Under the pieces are notes generated by a model that ran no database searches, was not told the DNA's origin, and saw only the letters and a program-made list of their open reading frames with translations. Made by a program: the position numbers and the translations under genes. Of a DNA stretch of 64,000 bases, positions 24,942 through 34,822 are shown piece by piece; the stretch's first letter is position 1; every line of letters starts with the position of its first letter. The DNA comes from Bog-532 sp963830385 (GTDB lineage: Bacteria > Actinomycetota > Actinomycetes > Streptosporangiales > Streptosporangiaceae), in contig CAWHMD010000004.1 of assembly GCA_963830385.1 (NCBI GenBank), forward strand, positions 62,001 to 126,000, in the 5' to 3' direction.

Positions 24942-25808
24942 TTACAGCATGTCCTCGGCGACGGCCCGGATGAACTCGACCGACTCATCCTCGGGCAGGG
25001 CCAGGTCCAGGAGGGTCTCGAATTTGCTGGCGTAGTTCGACACCCGGTCGCTTTCGGTGGCGATGACCGCGAGCTCCGCCTGGCCCGGGTCGAGGTAGAC
25101 CAGGTCCGGTAGGTCGCCCTCGAACTCCAGCAGCGTGAAGGCACCAGACAGCCCGTAGGCATCCCTGGTGAAGGGAATCAGCCGCACGCTGATGCGATCG
25201 TCCTTGGCGGCGATGTCGACAATGTGGTTGAGCTGGGCCGGCATGACACCGGGATCGCTATCGACGCCCACGTGGCGCCGGATCGTGGCCTCGTCCAGCA
25301 CGTACTGCTGCCGGGGCGGATCGTCGCGCTTGGCCAACTCCTCCTGGCGCTGCATCCGCAGCCGGACCACTGGACCGACCCCGACGGCCTCGATGGCGCT
25401 GGTGGTCAGCGCCTGGGCGTACGGCTGGGTCTGCAGCAGGCCGGGGATGACCGTGCCCGAGAACTGCCGGATCAACGACGCGCCCGCCTCGTAGCCCACG
25501 TACTTCAGGTACGGCGCCCCGACCTCTTTGCTGTACGCATCCCACCAGCCCGTTGACCGGGCGCCCCGGTTCAGCCGCTGCAGCCGGTCGCGGTCGCCGT
25601 CGGCCGGAACGCCGTACTGGTCCAGCAGCGCGTCCAGATCCACCTTGGTGATTGAGCTGTGGCCGCCCTCGACCCGGATTAGCTTGGACGGAGACCATTC
25701 CAGGCTGCGCGCAACCTGCTCCTGGGTGAGCTTGCTCCTTTTCCGCAGCCGGACAATCTCGGCCCGGAGCAGGGCGCTCTGCACCACCGGACCCTGGTCC
25801 GCCCCCAT
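24942..25808 (-). CDS. XRE-family regulator with DUF5753 C-terminal domain, 288 aa
   Basis: An N-terminal helix-turn-helix (LRAEIVRLRKRSKLTQEQVA, RSLEWSPSKLIRVEGG) is followed by DUF5753, recognised by QFSGTVIPGLLQTQPYAQAL, RQEELAKRDDPPRQQYVLDE and FTLLEFEGDLPDLVYLD. This is the standard partner of the DUF397 gene downstream. ATG 25808 (MGADQG) is preferred over 25841 on family length. Regulates an unknown target; pairs of this type affect morphology and secondary metabolism in Streptomyces. Confidence 0.9.
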   Translation of the reverse strand: MGADQGPVVQSALLRAEIVRLRKRSKLTQEQVARSLEWSPSKLIRVEGGHSSITKVDLDALLDQYGVPADGDRDRLQRLNRGARSTGWWDAYSKEVGAPYLKYVGYEAGASLIRQFSGTVIPGLLQTQPYAQALTTSAIEAVGVGPVVRLRMQRQEELAKRDDPPRQQYVLDEATIRRHVGVDSDPGVMPAQLNHIVDIAAKDDRISVRLIPFTRDAYGLSGAFTLLEFEGDLPDLVYLDPGQAELAVIATESDRVSNYASKFETLLDLALPEDESVEFIRAVAEDML

Positions 25809-26293
25809 AGGCTGCTCACGCTCCGAGTTTAAGAAGCCCAATTCGCCAGGTCACCTCCTGCCAGCAGGCAACGTGGCAGGTTGCACTCTACAACCACTCG
25901 ACCTTGCGCGCACAGCCGCCTGCCAGGGGTCACGTTCAGTCCCGTTTTCGCCGTCAAAGGCAACATCACTGAACACTCGCAACCTGTCAACTCCCCAATC
26001 GCGCGAGTTGCCAGCTTTCAACATAGAACCGGGCAAAGTCTCCGTCTCGATCGTGTTTTAACACAATCGTCACTTCAGTCACACAGATAGCGAAGACCGG
26101 CCTGAGCGCAAGGTGCTGACCGGAACTTGCATCACGTCACATCACAGATACATAGAGTTTAGATCGTAATAATTCACAGTGCAACATAGCAAACTGCCAT
26201 CAGAGCCTCTATGCTCGGGAAGATGCTGGACCACTCCGGTTCCAGCGTCACCAGGAGCCACAGCACGATCGGCTGTTCACGGAAGGGGGCTCG
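25809..26293. other. 485-bp AT-richer divergent control region with a palindrome
   Basis: Separates the XRE gene from the cNMP/cyclase-like gene. The GC content is visibly lower than in flanking genes. GTGTT-TT-AACAC (26053-26064), extended by CGAT/ATCG arms (26048-26051, 26066-26069), forms a 22-bp near-perfect palindrome that could be an operator. Confidence 0.45.
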
Positions 26294-27733
26294 ATGTCGG
26301 CCTATCCGTTCGGTGCCTCTGGCGAGGAGGACGCCGGGGAGGTGGTACCCGGCGAGGATTTCATCGGCCGGCCTGCCCGGAACCGCTTCGAACTACACGT
26401 GCACGGAAGCCTGGTGGATATCGACGTCTGCCTGGGAAGTGGCAGGCCGCATCTTTCGCAGGCGGGCGAGCCGGCCATCAGTGATGGGGAGTACCGAGGT
26501 CACTGGCGGACTGGACACGGTCACGAGCACTTCCGGATATCCAGGCGGCCGGGACGTGCGCGCAGCAAGAGCCGGCCTGAGGCTTTTCGGGCCCCGCCCG
26601 TAGCGCCGGTTGCCCCGTCCGCTCCCCGGCGCGGGGCAGGATCTGCGGTCAGCTTCTGGGAAGCCCTCCGCCCGGCCGAGCGGGAGCAGTTCAGATCGAG
26701 AGCGGAGCTGCGCACCTTCGCCGCGGGCGCCCGCCTGATGCGCGAGGGAGAAACCGCGAACCACGTGGTGGTGATCCTGCGAGGTCAGACGGAGGTGCGG
26801 GTCAACGATCGCGGTACCGAGCGGGTTCTCGCCCGGCGGGGCCCCGGCCAGCTTCTCGGGGAACGGGCTGCGCTGCAGGTGAACGTGCGATCTGCCACCG
26901 TCGTCGCCCTCGACATCGTCCGGGCCCTGGTCATGCAGACGGCCGACTTCGCTGCCTTCCTGAGCGCTCACCCCGGAGTGCTCGACATCGTGGAGAACCA
27001 GGTCTACTTCCGGCTGACCGAGGAGCCGGCCGCCTGCGCCGATGACGACGGCTTCCGGACGCCGGGCAGCACCGTCGGCTACGACGACCCGGCGGTCGCT
27101 TTCCGGCGCGCTCAGGCAAGACCGTTCACCGGGGAGAACTGCACCGTCATCTATACCGACGTCGTCGGCTTCAGCTCAGCTCAGCGCGACGACCATGACC
27201 GCCTGCTCATCCGGCATGACCTCGCCGCCATGACCTACGCCGCCCTCAAGGCCATCTGGAACGAGTGCTTCTGGGATGACCGGGGCGATGGCGCGCTGGT
27301 GGTGGTTCCGTCCGCGGTGCCCACCGCCAAGGTGCTGGAGTACCTGCTCGTCGCCCTCCCCATCGCGCTGCGGCAGCACAACGAGAGCTGTGCCCTGGGT
27401 ACCCGGTTCCAGCTGCGGGTCGCTCTCGACGTGGGTGCGGTGGTCAGCGACGAGATCGGCGTCTCCGGCGAGGTCATCATCAACACCAAGCGGCTGCTCG
27501 ACTCGCTGGCGCTGAAGCGGGCCGTCGGCGAGAGCGACGTTCCGCTCGGCCTCATCGTGTCCGACGCCGTGTACCAGTACACGGTCAAGCACGCCAAGGC
27601 GGTGACCGACCCGGCTGCGTACAAGAAGATCCGGGTCAAGGCCAAGACCATCTCGCTGCCGGGCTGGATGAGCCTGGTCGGGTCGCCGCTGCAGGTGCAG
27701 CAGCCGGGCACCTCTTTACTGGCTGTCGGGTGA
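26294..27733 (+). CDS. Cyclic-nucleotide-binding domain fused to a class III cyclase-like domain, 479 aa
   Basis: An N-terminal region of about 115 residues of unknown type is followed by a cNMP-binding domain (residues about 118-240: FAAGARLMREGETANHVVVI, RRGPGQLLGERAALQ) and a nucleotidyl-cyclase-like domain (about 275-450: CTVIYTDVVGFSSAQ, FWDDRGDGALVVVPS, VALDVGAVVSDEIGVSGEVI). Both metal-binding Asp positions (TD and GD) look present. It could be a self-sensing cyclase or a regulatory pseudo-cyclase. A GGAAGGGGG site precedes ATG 26294. It overlaps the convergent phosphotransferase by 18 bp. Confidence 0.78.
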   Translation: MSAYPFGASGEEDAGEVVPGEDFIGRPARNRFELHVHGSLVDIDVCLGSGRPHLSQAGEPAISDGEYRGHWRTGHGHEHFRISRRPGRARSKSRPEAFRAPPVAPVAPSAPRRGAGSAVSFWEALRPAEREQFRSRAELRTFAAGARLMREGETANHVVVILRGQTEVRVNDRGTERVLARRGPGQLLGERAALQVNVRSATVVALDIVRALVMQTADFAAFLSAHPGVLDIVENQVYFRLTEEPAACADDDGFRTPGSTVGYDDPAVAFRRAQARPFTGENCTVIYTDVVGFSSAQRDDHDRLLIRHDLAAMTYAALKAIWNECFWDDRGDGALVVVPSAVPTAKVLEYLLVALPIALRQHNESCALGTRFQLRVALDVGAVVSDEIGVSGEVIINTKRLLDSLALKRAVGESDVPLGLIVSDAVYQYTVKHAKAVTDPAAYKKIRVKAKTISLPGWMSLVGSPLQVQQPGTSLLAVG

Positions 27734-28746
27734 CCGGAGGGGAGTGACCCGCCAGCCTGCCGGCCTCTGGTCGGCGTCGAATGCCCGGCGGGCGCGGGAG
27801 GTGATCTCCTGCGCCTGCCGGGTGACGGCTTGATGGTCCTTGACGGTCTTGGCGACCGATCCGCGGCCGGCCGCCAGTCCCCAGACGGACATGGTCAAGG
27901 GGCGAGCGGTGATCGCCACCGGCAGCGCGGCCAGCTCGCCTCGGTCGGTCTCACGTGGCGCCGGTACCGCGAGACGAAGGCGTCCACCAGGCGCAGGTCC
28001 CGCGCCCCGGCCGCCCACAGCACGAAGGCCAGCGACCACACCCGGGGCCCGCGGCCGGCGTTCGTCCAGTCGACGATCGTCGGATATGCCTCGGGATCGC
28101 CGGCGGCCACGATGGCGTTGACCGGGACGAAGTCGGGGTGCACGAACCCTTCGGGCAGGGCGGTGGTGGTCGCGGCGGCCGCCTCCAGGGCCTCATCAAG
28201 CACGGCAAACCCGTTCGCATCGCGCGCGCTGGTCCCGGACCGTACCTCCGCCAGTAGCGAGCTGGCTACCGCTACCTCGTCGGCGGGCGTCCCCGCCAGG
28301 GTCAGGTGGTGCCAGCCACCGCCCGGCGGCAGGCTCTCCCCGCTTCGCGCGTGCAGGCGGCCGAGCAGTGCCCCAAGGATCGCGTACGTCCGGCCGTTTC
28401 CCCGCGGGCGCTCTCCCGCTACGAACTCCGTCACCAGCACGGGCTGGCCACTCAGCGAAGAGACCGGCGACGCCGCGGCGCACCGCTCGGCTGGGAACCC
28501 GCCGGCGGCCAGGGCGTTCAGCACCTGGGCGTCCCCTTCCGCGGCCGACCGCGGGCGGGCGGCCGGGAAGACCCGGGCCACCCAGTCCGGACCGTCAGAC
28601 CGCGTGACCCGGTAGACCCCGGCGTCCAGCTCGGAAACGCCGGTCACAGCGATGCCGTACTGCTGCTCCAGGTGTGTCGGCAGCTGATCGAGATCGGTCC
28701 GGGTGAAGACCTGACGGGTGAACCAGGCGACCCCATCGTTTGCCAC
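27716..28746 (-). pseudogene. Aminoglycoside phosphotransferase (APH)-family kinase, one frameshift
   Basis: Kinase-fold small-molecule phosphotransferase. Visible motifs: ATP-binding VYRVTRSDGPDWVARVFPAA, Brenner-like EGFVHPDFVPVNAIVA (HxDxxxxN variant) and TIVDWTNAGRGPRVW (the IDW/D motif). Homology moves to another frame near 27950, between RRHVRPTEA and ELAALPVAITARPLT, then runs to the stop at 27716. One base appears to be missing there. Start taken as GTG 28746 (VANDGVAWF), since the longer frame overlaps the divergent oxidoreductase. Functional if the shift is a sequencing error. Confidence 0.75.
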
Positions 28747-28820
28747 GCCAGCAGTATTGACCAGCGCCAACTTCTGCAGATGGGCGGGGTTGGCCCGGCC
28801 AGGCCGGGTAGAGGCACGGT

Positions 28821-30053
28821 ATGCCACACAGCGAACCGCCCGTGGTCATCGTCGGCGCCGGGCTCGCCGGGCTGGCCTGCGCCCTGGATCTGGTGGCGGC
28901 TGGTGTGCCGGTCCAGATACTGGAGAGCGGCGACGGGGTCGGCGGCCGGATGCGGACCGACCGGCGGGACGGGTTCGTCCTGGACCGGGGATTTCAGGTT
29001 TTCAACACGGCTTACCCGCAGGTCAAACGGCGCATGGATCTGCGCGCCCTGCAACTGCGGCCGTTCACGCCGGGGGTGCTGCTGCAGGCGGGCGACCGGC
29101 GGCTGCGGTTCGCGGACCCGACCCGGCGGCCGGGCGGCGCCGCCGACCTGCTGCGCGGGCGGCTGGGCGGGCCGGCCGACGTGCTGGCGCTGGCCCGGCT
29201 GAGCGCCGGGGACATGCTGCTGCCGGTCGGCCTGATCAAGCATCAGCCCGACCGGGCCACGTTCGCGGCGCTGACCGAGGCGGGCGTCTCACCCGAACTG
29301 TGTGAGCTTTTCTTCCGGCCATTCCTGTCCGGGGTGTTCCTGGAGGACGAGCTGGAGACCAGCGCCCGCTTCTTCCATCTGGTCTGGCGCACGATGCTGC
29401 GCGGCACCCTGTGCCTGCCGCGGCGCGGCATCCAGGCCGTGCCCGAACAGCTCGCGGCCGCCCTGCCACCCGGGACCGTGCAACTGGAGACCGAGGCGCG
29501 GGCGCTCACCGCCGACGGGGTGGAGCTGGCCGACGGCGGCGAGGTCCCGGCCCGGGCGGTGGTGGTGGCCACCGGCCCGGCGGCGGCGGCCCGCCTGCTG
29601 CCAGGCCTGGACGTCCCGGCCACCCGTACCGTGACCACCTTTTATCACGCGGCGGCCAGCTCCCCGCTGGAGGAGCCGACCCTGCTGGTCGACAGCGAGC
29701 GGAAGATCCTCAATACCGTGGTGCTGTCCGAAGTCTCCGGCACCTTCGCCCCCGGCGGCCGGGCGCTGATCTCCAGCTCGGTGCTGGGCGACGCCAGCGG
29801 GCGGGAGCCCGAGGTGCGGGCCCGGCTGGCCGAGCTGTACGGCACCGACACCACCGGCTGGGAGCACCTGGCCAGCTACGCGATCCCCGGCGCGCTGCCC
29901 GCGATGCCGGCCCCGCACCCGCTCAGCCGCACGACCCGGGTCGGCCCCGGCCGCTACGTCTGCGGCGACCACCGGGCCACCGGCTCGGTCCAGGGGGCGA
30001 TGGCGTCCGGGACCCGCGCCGCCCGCGAGCTCCTGGCTCGCGCGGAACGCTGA
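28821..30053 (+). CDS. FAD-dependent amine-oxidase/desaturase-like oxidoreductase, 410 aa
   Basis: Flavoprotein with an N-terminal FAD-binding motif VVIVGAGLAGLACALDL, ILESGDGVGGRMRTDRRDGF (the GG-R-x-R motif) and a C-terminal FAD contact RYVCGDHRATGSVQGAMASG. It resembles protoporphyrinogen-oxidase/phytoene-desaturase-like proteins but is shorter. Start ATG 28821. No carotenoid or haem genes adjoin, so the substrate is open. Confidence 0.85.
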   Translation: MPHSEPPVVIVGAGLAGLACALDLVAAGVPVQILESGDGVGGRMRTDRRDGFVLDRGFQVFNTAYPQVKRRMDLRALQLRPFTPGVLLQAGDRRLRFADPTRRPGGAADLLRGRLGGPADVLALARLSAGDMLLPVGLIKHQPDRATFAALTEAGVSPELCELFFRPFLSGVFLEDELETSARFFHLVWRTMLRGTLCLPRRGIQAVPEQLAAALPPGTVQLETEARALTADGVELADGGEVPARAVVVATGPAAAARLLPGLDVPATRTVTTFYHAAASSPLEEPTLLVDSERKILNTVVLSEVSGTFAPGGRALISSSVLGDASGREPEVRARLAELYGTDTTGWEHLASYAIPGALPAMPAPHPLSRTTRVGPGRYVCGDHRATGSVQGAMASGTRAARELLARAER

Positions 30054-30184
30054 TCCGGGGTGCGGCCCGGCTCAAGGACCTGGACGAGGTGGTCGCCCAG
30101 GAGCGGAAACGGGGCTCCAGCCCGCCCTGACACGCCACTGCCAGCGACCCCCTCAGGCCGCCGGCAGTGACCACCGCGCCGGCG

Positions 30185-31312
30185 TCAGCGCAGTGCGTTC
30201 AGGGTGTTGCTGTCGTCGTTGACGAAGTAGACCTGGTCCGGATGGGCCGTGGTGGCCAGGCCGAACAGGGCCCCGCCGGGCGGATCGGCGGTGTCCAGGT
30301 CCCGGACCGTCACGAAGCGCCCGTGCTGGGTCAGCTCGACCAGGTTGTTGTCCCCGGCGTTGGCGGCGAGCAGGTCACCGTCCGGGGCGATGGCCAGCCC
30401 CAGCGGGCCGTTGAGGTGCGGATCGGCTGACACGGTGGCCGCGGCCGACCCCGCGTTGACCGGGCGCTGCCGCCGCACCGCGTCGGGGATCGCGGCGATG
30501 CGGGAGTTCACCGTGTCCGCGACGAACAGGGTGCCGGCCCGGCCGAGCGCCAGGCCGGTGGGCCCGACGATCAGGGCGGCCGGATCGGTGTGCACGGAGA
30601 TGCCCGTGGCGATCACCGTGCTGGCCACGACCCGGGGCTCGGCGCCGGCCAGGCTCAGCGTCAGCCGGACCACGTCGCCCCGGGTGGTGCTGGCGGGCTG
30701 ACCGCCGGTGATGCCGGTCAGCACGTTGCTGACGAACAGGTCGGCCACCCCACCCAGGTCCAGAGCGGTGGCGTCCCACGGGCCGTCGATGCCATAACCA
30801 CGGATGACCTCCCGGACCCGGCCCCGGGGGTCGAGCACGAACAACTCACCCGGCTTGGCCGTGGCGGCAGTCCCGTCGGCGGTCGGCAAGCTGCCGACGA
30901 TCACCCAGCCGGAGCGCAGGGCCACCAGGGCGGTGGTGAGGCCCACTCCACCCGGCACGATCGAGGCCGGGATCCGGGCGAACAGCCGTTGCCGGCCGGC
31001 CGGGGAGATCTCGACGATCGTGGTGCCGAGGCCCTGCTTGTTGGCCGCGTTGTTGAAGTTGCTGACCAGCACGTTCCCAGCGGTGAGGTCGCCATGGCTG
31101 CGCGGCACGACCGCGACCCCGTACGGATTGAGATCCCCGTTGGCCGGAACGGTGCTGGCCACCGTGGACTGCGTGAGGCCGGTGATGAAAGGGCCGGATG
31201 GCCCGGCGGTACGACCAGTCCCGGCCGCGGCGGGGAGCACCCCCGCCAGCGCGGCAGCGGTGGCCACGACGGCCAGCCCTGCCACGCGTTTATGCAGCAA
31301 TCCCATGCCCAT
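30185..31312 (-). CDS. Secreted beta-propeller (NHL-like) protein, 375 aa
   Basis: A signal peptide (RVAGLAVVATAAALAGVLPA-AAG) is followed by repeated propeller blades: LNPYGVAVVPRSHG, GNVLVSNFNN, IVGPTGLALGRAGTLFVADT, LNGPLGLAIAPDGDLLAANA. ATG 31312 has AGGAG 7 bases upstream. The fold suggests binding or slow turnover of an extracellular ligand, but no catalytic residues can be assigned. Stands alone. Confidence 0.78.
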   Translation of the reverse strand: MGMGLLHKRVAGLAVVATAAALAGVLPAAAGTGRTAGPSGPFITGLTQSTVASTVPANGDLNPYGVAVVPRSHGDLTAGNVLVSNFNNAANKQGLGTTIVEISPAGRQRLFARIPASIVPGGVGLTTALVALRSGWVIVGSLPTADGTAATAKPGELFVLDPRGRVREVIRGYGIDGPWDATALDLGGVADLFVSNVLTGITGGQPASTTRGDVVRLTLSLAGAEPRVVASTVIATGISVHTDPAALIVGPTGLALGRAGTLFVADTVNSRIAAIPDAVRRQRPVNAGSAAATVSADPHLNGPLGLAIAPDGDLLAANAGDNNLVELTQHGRFVTVRDLDTADPPGGALFGLATTAHPDQVYFVNDDSNTLNALR

Positions 31313-31426
31313 TGCCTGTCTCCTTGGCTTGCGGCAGCACGCGCGATTGCGCGCCCACGCCAGGGCCGGCCGGTCACCCGTCGCTCAGTCTTCTTACGGG
31401 AACCGGGGCAGCAGGGATTGGGTGAA

Positions 31427-31816
31427 TCAGTCGCTGATAAGGGCGGCCAGGTCGGTCAGCTCTTCCTCGGTGAAAAGGCGGGACCGGATCATGAACCGGA
31501 ACCCCTCCGGAGCCTCCAGCGAGAAACCGCTGCCCCGGCCCTTGACCAGGTCAACCGTCAGGTGGGTGTGGCTCCAGTACTCGAACTGCGAGGCCGACAT
31601 CCAGAAGCCGATCGGCTTGTCGATGCCGTCGATGCTCAGGTCGCCCAGGTGCACGTCGGAGTGGCCGGTGCGGAACTCGCCGTCCGGGTAGCACATCGGT
31701 GAGCTGCCGTCGCAGCAGCCGCCGGACTGGTGGAACATCAGCGGCCCGTGCTGCTCGGTCAGCTGTCGCAGCATGCCGGCCGCGGCGTCAGAAACATCTA
31801 CCCGTTCTGTGGACAT
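31427..31816 (-). CDS. DUF779 protein, 129 aa
   Basis: Conserved protein regularly encoded directly after acetaldehyde-type aldehyde dehydrogenases in actinobacteria and pseudomonads. Features: LMFHQSGGCCDGSSPMCYPD (vicinal Cys pair plus a third Cys) and FWMSASQFEYWSHTHLTVDL. The Cys/His content suggests metal binding or a redox accessory role; not proven. ATG 31816 follows a perfect GAGGAGG site, which supports independent translation even though the aldehyde dehydrogenase frame upstream runs straight into it without a stop. Confidence 0.88.
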   Translation of the reverse strand: MSTERVDVSDAAAGMLRQLTEQHGPLMFHQSGGCCDGSSPMCYPDGEFRTGHSDVHLGDLSIDGIDKPIGFWMSASQFEYWSHTHLTVDLVKGRGSGFSLEAPEGFRFMIRSRLFTEEELTDLAALISD

Positions 31817-33006
31817 GCCAGCCTCCTCGGACGCCGGTGCGGAACGAGCGCCCGCGGGGAACCTTGCGGTCCCCCACGGGCTCGTCGGCTGGACGTAGAA
31901 GCCACCGGACAGCTCGCCACCGAGCTCGGCCTTTTCGCCACCGGCGAGGACCTTGGCGCCCTCCTGCTTACCGATGTCGATGTAGGACAGGATCTTCTCG
32001 AACTGGTCGTTGGACGCCTGCGCACCGACCTGAGTGTCGGTGTCCAGCGGGTGCCCCTGCTTGATGTTCTTGACCCGCTCCACCCCATCGCCGAGGAACT
32101 TGTCGTAGATCGAGGACTGGATCAGCGCCCGGGACGGGCAGGTGCAGACCTCGCCCTGGTTGAGCGCGAACATCGCGAAGCCTTCCTGGGCCTTGTTGTA
32201 GAAGGCGTCGTTGTGGTCGGCCACGTCGCCGAAGAAGATGTTCGGGCTCTTGCCGCCCAGCTCGAGCGTGACCGGGATGAGGTTCTCGCTGGCGTACTGC
32301 ATGATCAGCCGGCCGGTGGTGGTCTCGCCGGTGAAGGCGACCTTGCGGATGCCCTTGTTCTGGGCCAGCGGCTTGCCGGCCTCGACGCCGAAGCCGTTGA
32401 CCACGTTGAGCACACCCGGCGGGAGCAGGTCGGCGATCAGGTCCAGCACGATGTGGATCGAGGCCGGGGTCTGCTCGGCCGGCTTGAGCACGACGCAGTT
32501 GCCCGCGGCCAGGGCCGGAGCCAGCTTCCAGGTCGCCATCAGGATCGGGAAGTTCCAGGGGATGATCTGCCCGACCACGCCCAGCGGCTCGTGGAAGTGG
32601 TACGCCACCGTGTCGTCGTCGATCTGGGAGAGCGAGCCCTCCTGGGCCCGGGTCGCGCCCGCGAAGTAGCGGAAGTGGTCGACGGCCAGCGGGATGTCGG
32701 CGGCCAGGGTCTCGCGGACCGGCTTGCCGTTCTCCCAGGACTCGGCCACCGCGATCATCTCGAGGTTCTGCTCGATCCGGTCGGCGATCGTGTTCAGGAT
32801 GCTGGCCCGCTCACCGGCGGAGGTCCGGCCCCAGGCGGCGCTGGCGCCGTCGGCCGCGGCGACGGCGCGGTCCACGTCGGGGGCTGTGCCGCGGGCGATC
32901 TCGGTGAAGGTCTCACCGGTCACGGGGGTCGGGTTCTCGAAGTATTTGCCGCTGGCGGGGGGTACGTACTCGCCGCCGATGAAATGGTCATAACACCGCT
33001 GGCAGC
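31817..33006 (-). pseudogene. Acetaldehyde-type aldehyde dehydrogenase, C-terminus missing, open into DUF779
   Basis: NAD-dependent ALDH of the ExaC/AldA type. YDHFIGGEYVPPASGKYFEN begins the homology; NAD site VVGQIIPWNFPILMATWKLA; catalytic Glu in VTLELGGKSPN; catalytic Cys in NQGEVCTCPSRALIQ. Homology stops after ELSGGFYVQPT (about 31883). The next 22 codons are foreign and lead in frame into DUF779, giving a 548-aa open frame. About 110 C-terminal residues (oligomerisation and NAD-proximal loops) are lost, so activity is unlikely. The N-terminus is also irregular before YDHF. Confidence 0.82.
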
Positions 33007-33048
33007 GGTAACGCCCTGGCGCGCCGTCGCAGACACCGGAGTCCGCAG

Positions 33049-34641
33049 ATGAGTGGCAAGCCCGCCCGGCCACGGCTGGCCGAGAGCTTGGCGACGGACC
33101 CCGTGAACAGTTCCTGGTGCTGAAGCAGACGCACGAGGCCGAGCTGAGCGAAAGCCGGGCCCGGGTTCCATCGCGCTCGCTGATCGCCGAGTCGTGGCGC
33201 CGGTCGCTGGCCGCCCACGTCGATCCCGACGACTTCCGGCCCCCGCTGGTCTACGCCCCGGACGACGTGGCCGACGTACGCTCGGCCCACCCGCTCCACT
33301 CGGTGATCCCGCTGCTGCGCAAGATGCTGGTCGACATCGCCGACGCGTCGCACCACATCATGATCGTCACCGACGCGCACGGCACGATCCTGTGGCGGGA
33401 GGGAGCCACCGACGTGGCCCTGCGGGCCGACCCGGTCGGCCTGTGCGAGGGCACCCGCTGGGCCGAGGACACGATTGGCACCAACGCGATGGGCACCGCG
33501 CTGGCGGTCGACGCTCCCGTCCAGATCTACTCGGCCGAGCACCTGGTCCGTGCCTACCAGACCTGGAGCTGCGCGGCCGCCCCGGTCCACGACCCCGACA
33601 CCGGCACCCAGATCGGCGCGATCGACGTCAGCGGCCTCCTGCAGGATCTCCACCCGGCCGTGGTCAGCCTGGTCACCGCCACCGCCGAGCTGGCCGAGAG
33701 CCACCTGCGGATGCAGATGGCGGTGCGGGACGAGCGGCTGCGGGCCCGCAACATGCCCCACCTGGCCGGCCTCCGGGGCGAAGCCGGTGCGCTGGTCACC
33801 CCGACCGGCCGGGTGCTGGCGGGCGGGCCGGCCCGGAGTCTGGCCGACGCGGGTGGACGTGCGGACCGGGGCGGACGCCGTCCTGCTGGCCGACGGCCGC
33901 GAGGCCCAGCTCGAACCGCTGTCCGAGGGTTACCTTCTCCGGGTACCGCGGCCGGCGGGCCACCCTGCTGCCCAGCGTCCGGCCCTGTCGCTGTCGTTCC
34001 TGCGCGAGGCGCCGTCGGCGATGCTGGACGGCCGCGAGCTGCCGCTCACGCTGCGCCGCGCCGAGTTGCTGACCCTGCTGGTGCTGGCTCCGTCCGGGCA
34101 GACCGCCGAGCAGCTCGCGCTGGCCCTGTACGGCGAGGACGGCAACCCGGTCACCGCCCGGACGGAGATTCACCGGCTGCGCACCCAGCTCGGCGAGCGC
34201 GCCATGCGGACCAAGCCGTACCGGCTGCGGGCCGAGGTCGACGCCGACTTCCTGACCGCCCGGGCCGCGCTCCGGCACAGCGATCTGCGGGCCGCGCTGG
34301 CGGCCGGGCAGGCGCCGCTGCTACCCCGGTCCGACGCCCCGGGCATCCGGGCCGAGCGCGATGAACTGGTCGCGGCCCTCCGGCACGCCGTCCTCGACCG
34401 CGGCGATGTCGACGCGTTGTGGGAGTACAGCCAGCGCGCGCCCGGCCGGGACGACCTGGCGGTGTTCGAGCGGCTGGCGGCCGAGCTGCCTGGTGGTGAT
34501 CCCCGCCAGCCGGTGGCGGCGTCCCCGCCAGGCGGCGCTCGAGGCGGAGTGAGCCGCGGACCCCTCCTGCCCCTCCTGCTCCTGCGGCCCCGCACGGCGT
34601 CCCGGCCAACCGGCCCAAATGCGGCATCGCTCCGGTTCTAG
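33049..34641 (+). pseudogene. GAF-domain transcriptional regulator of the aldehyde dehydrogenase, frameshifted
   Basis: Homologue of AcoR/GAF-type activators found divergent to acetaldehyde dehydrogenase genes. Conserved opening REQFLVLKQTHEAEL with SLIAESWRRSLAAHVDPDDF; GAF region HHIMIVTDAHGTILWREG, CEGTRWAEDTIGTNAMGTAL. A C-terminal winged region (LTLRRAELLTLLVLAPSGQT, LRTQLGERAMRTKPYRL) replaces the AAA+ domain of true AcoR. Frame breaks: near 33100 (four C where five are needed between LATDP and REQF) and near 33845 (before RVDVRTGADAVLLADG). Start ATG 33049 (MSGKPARPRLAESL). Probably intact in the real genome if the breaks are indel errors. Confidence 0.75.
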
Positions 34642-34662
34642 CAAGCCCAAATGCGGCATCGC
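34613..34662. repeat. 18-bp direct repeat, 32-bp period
   Basis: GCCCAAATGCGGCATCGC occurs at 34613-34630 and again at 34645-34662. The first copy covers the last codons of the GAF regulator; the second lies just after its stop. Confidence 0.8.
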
Positions 34663-34822
34663 GCAGGTAAGGATCCGCCACCCCTGGGACCACTGGGACT
34701 ATGGAGTCTCAGCATGATTGCCCGGCCGGGCCTGCCGTCAGTGTCCCGCGCGAAGGCCGGAACCGGAATCACTTGCGTCGCACCCACCGCAGCGGCAACC
34801 CCTGGCGCGGCCGCAATGTTGG

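Noticed and set aside
26294..27733. Pycsar or CBASS anti-phage operon
   Set aside because: No effector (TIR, membrane or nuclease) gene is adjacent; the flanking genes are an XRE regulator and a kinase.
17861..33006. The two aldehyde dehydrogenase pieces as halves of one split gene
   Set aside because: The C-terminal stub (LPFGGYKQSGWGREMGHE) belongs to the betaine/phenylacetaldehyde type, while the 31.8-33.0 kb part matches the ExaC/acetaldehyde type, so they do not complete each other.
33117..34364. 415-aa regulator ending at 34364 in the first frame
   Set aside because: After about 33845 that frame turns into Arg/Ala/Gly-rich shadow sequence, while homology continues in the neighbouring frame to 34641.
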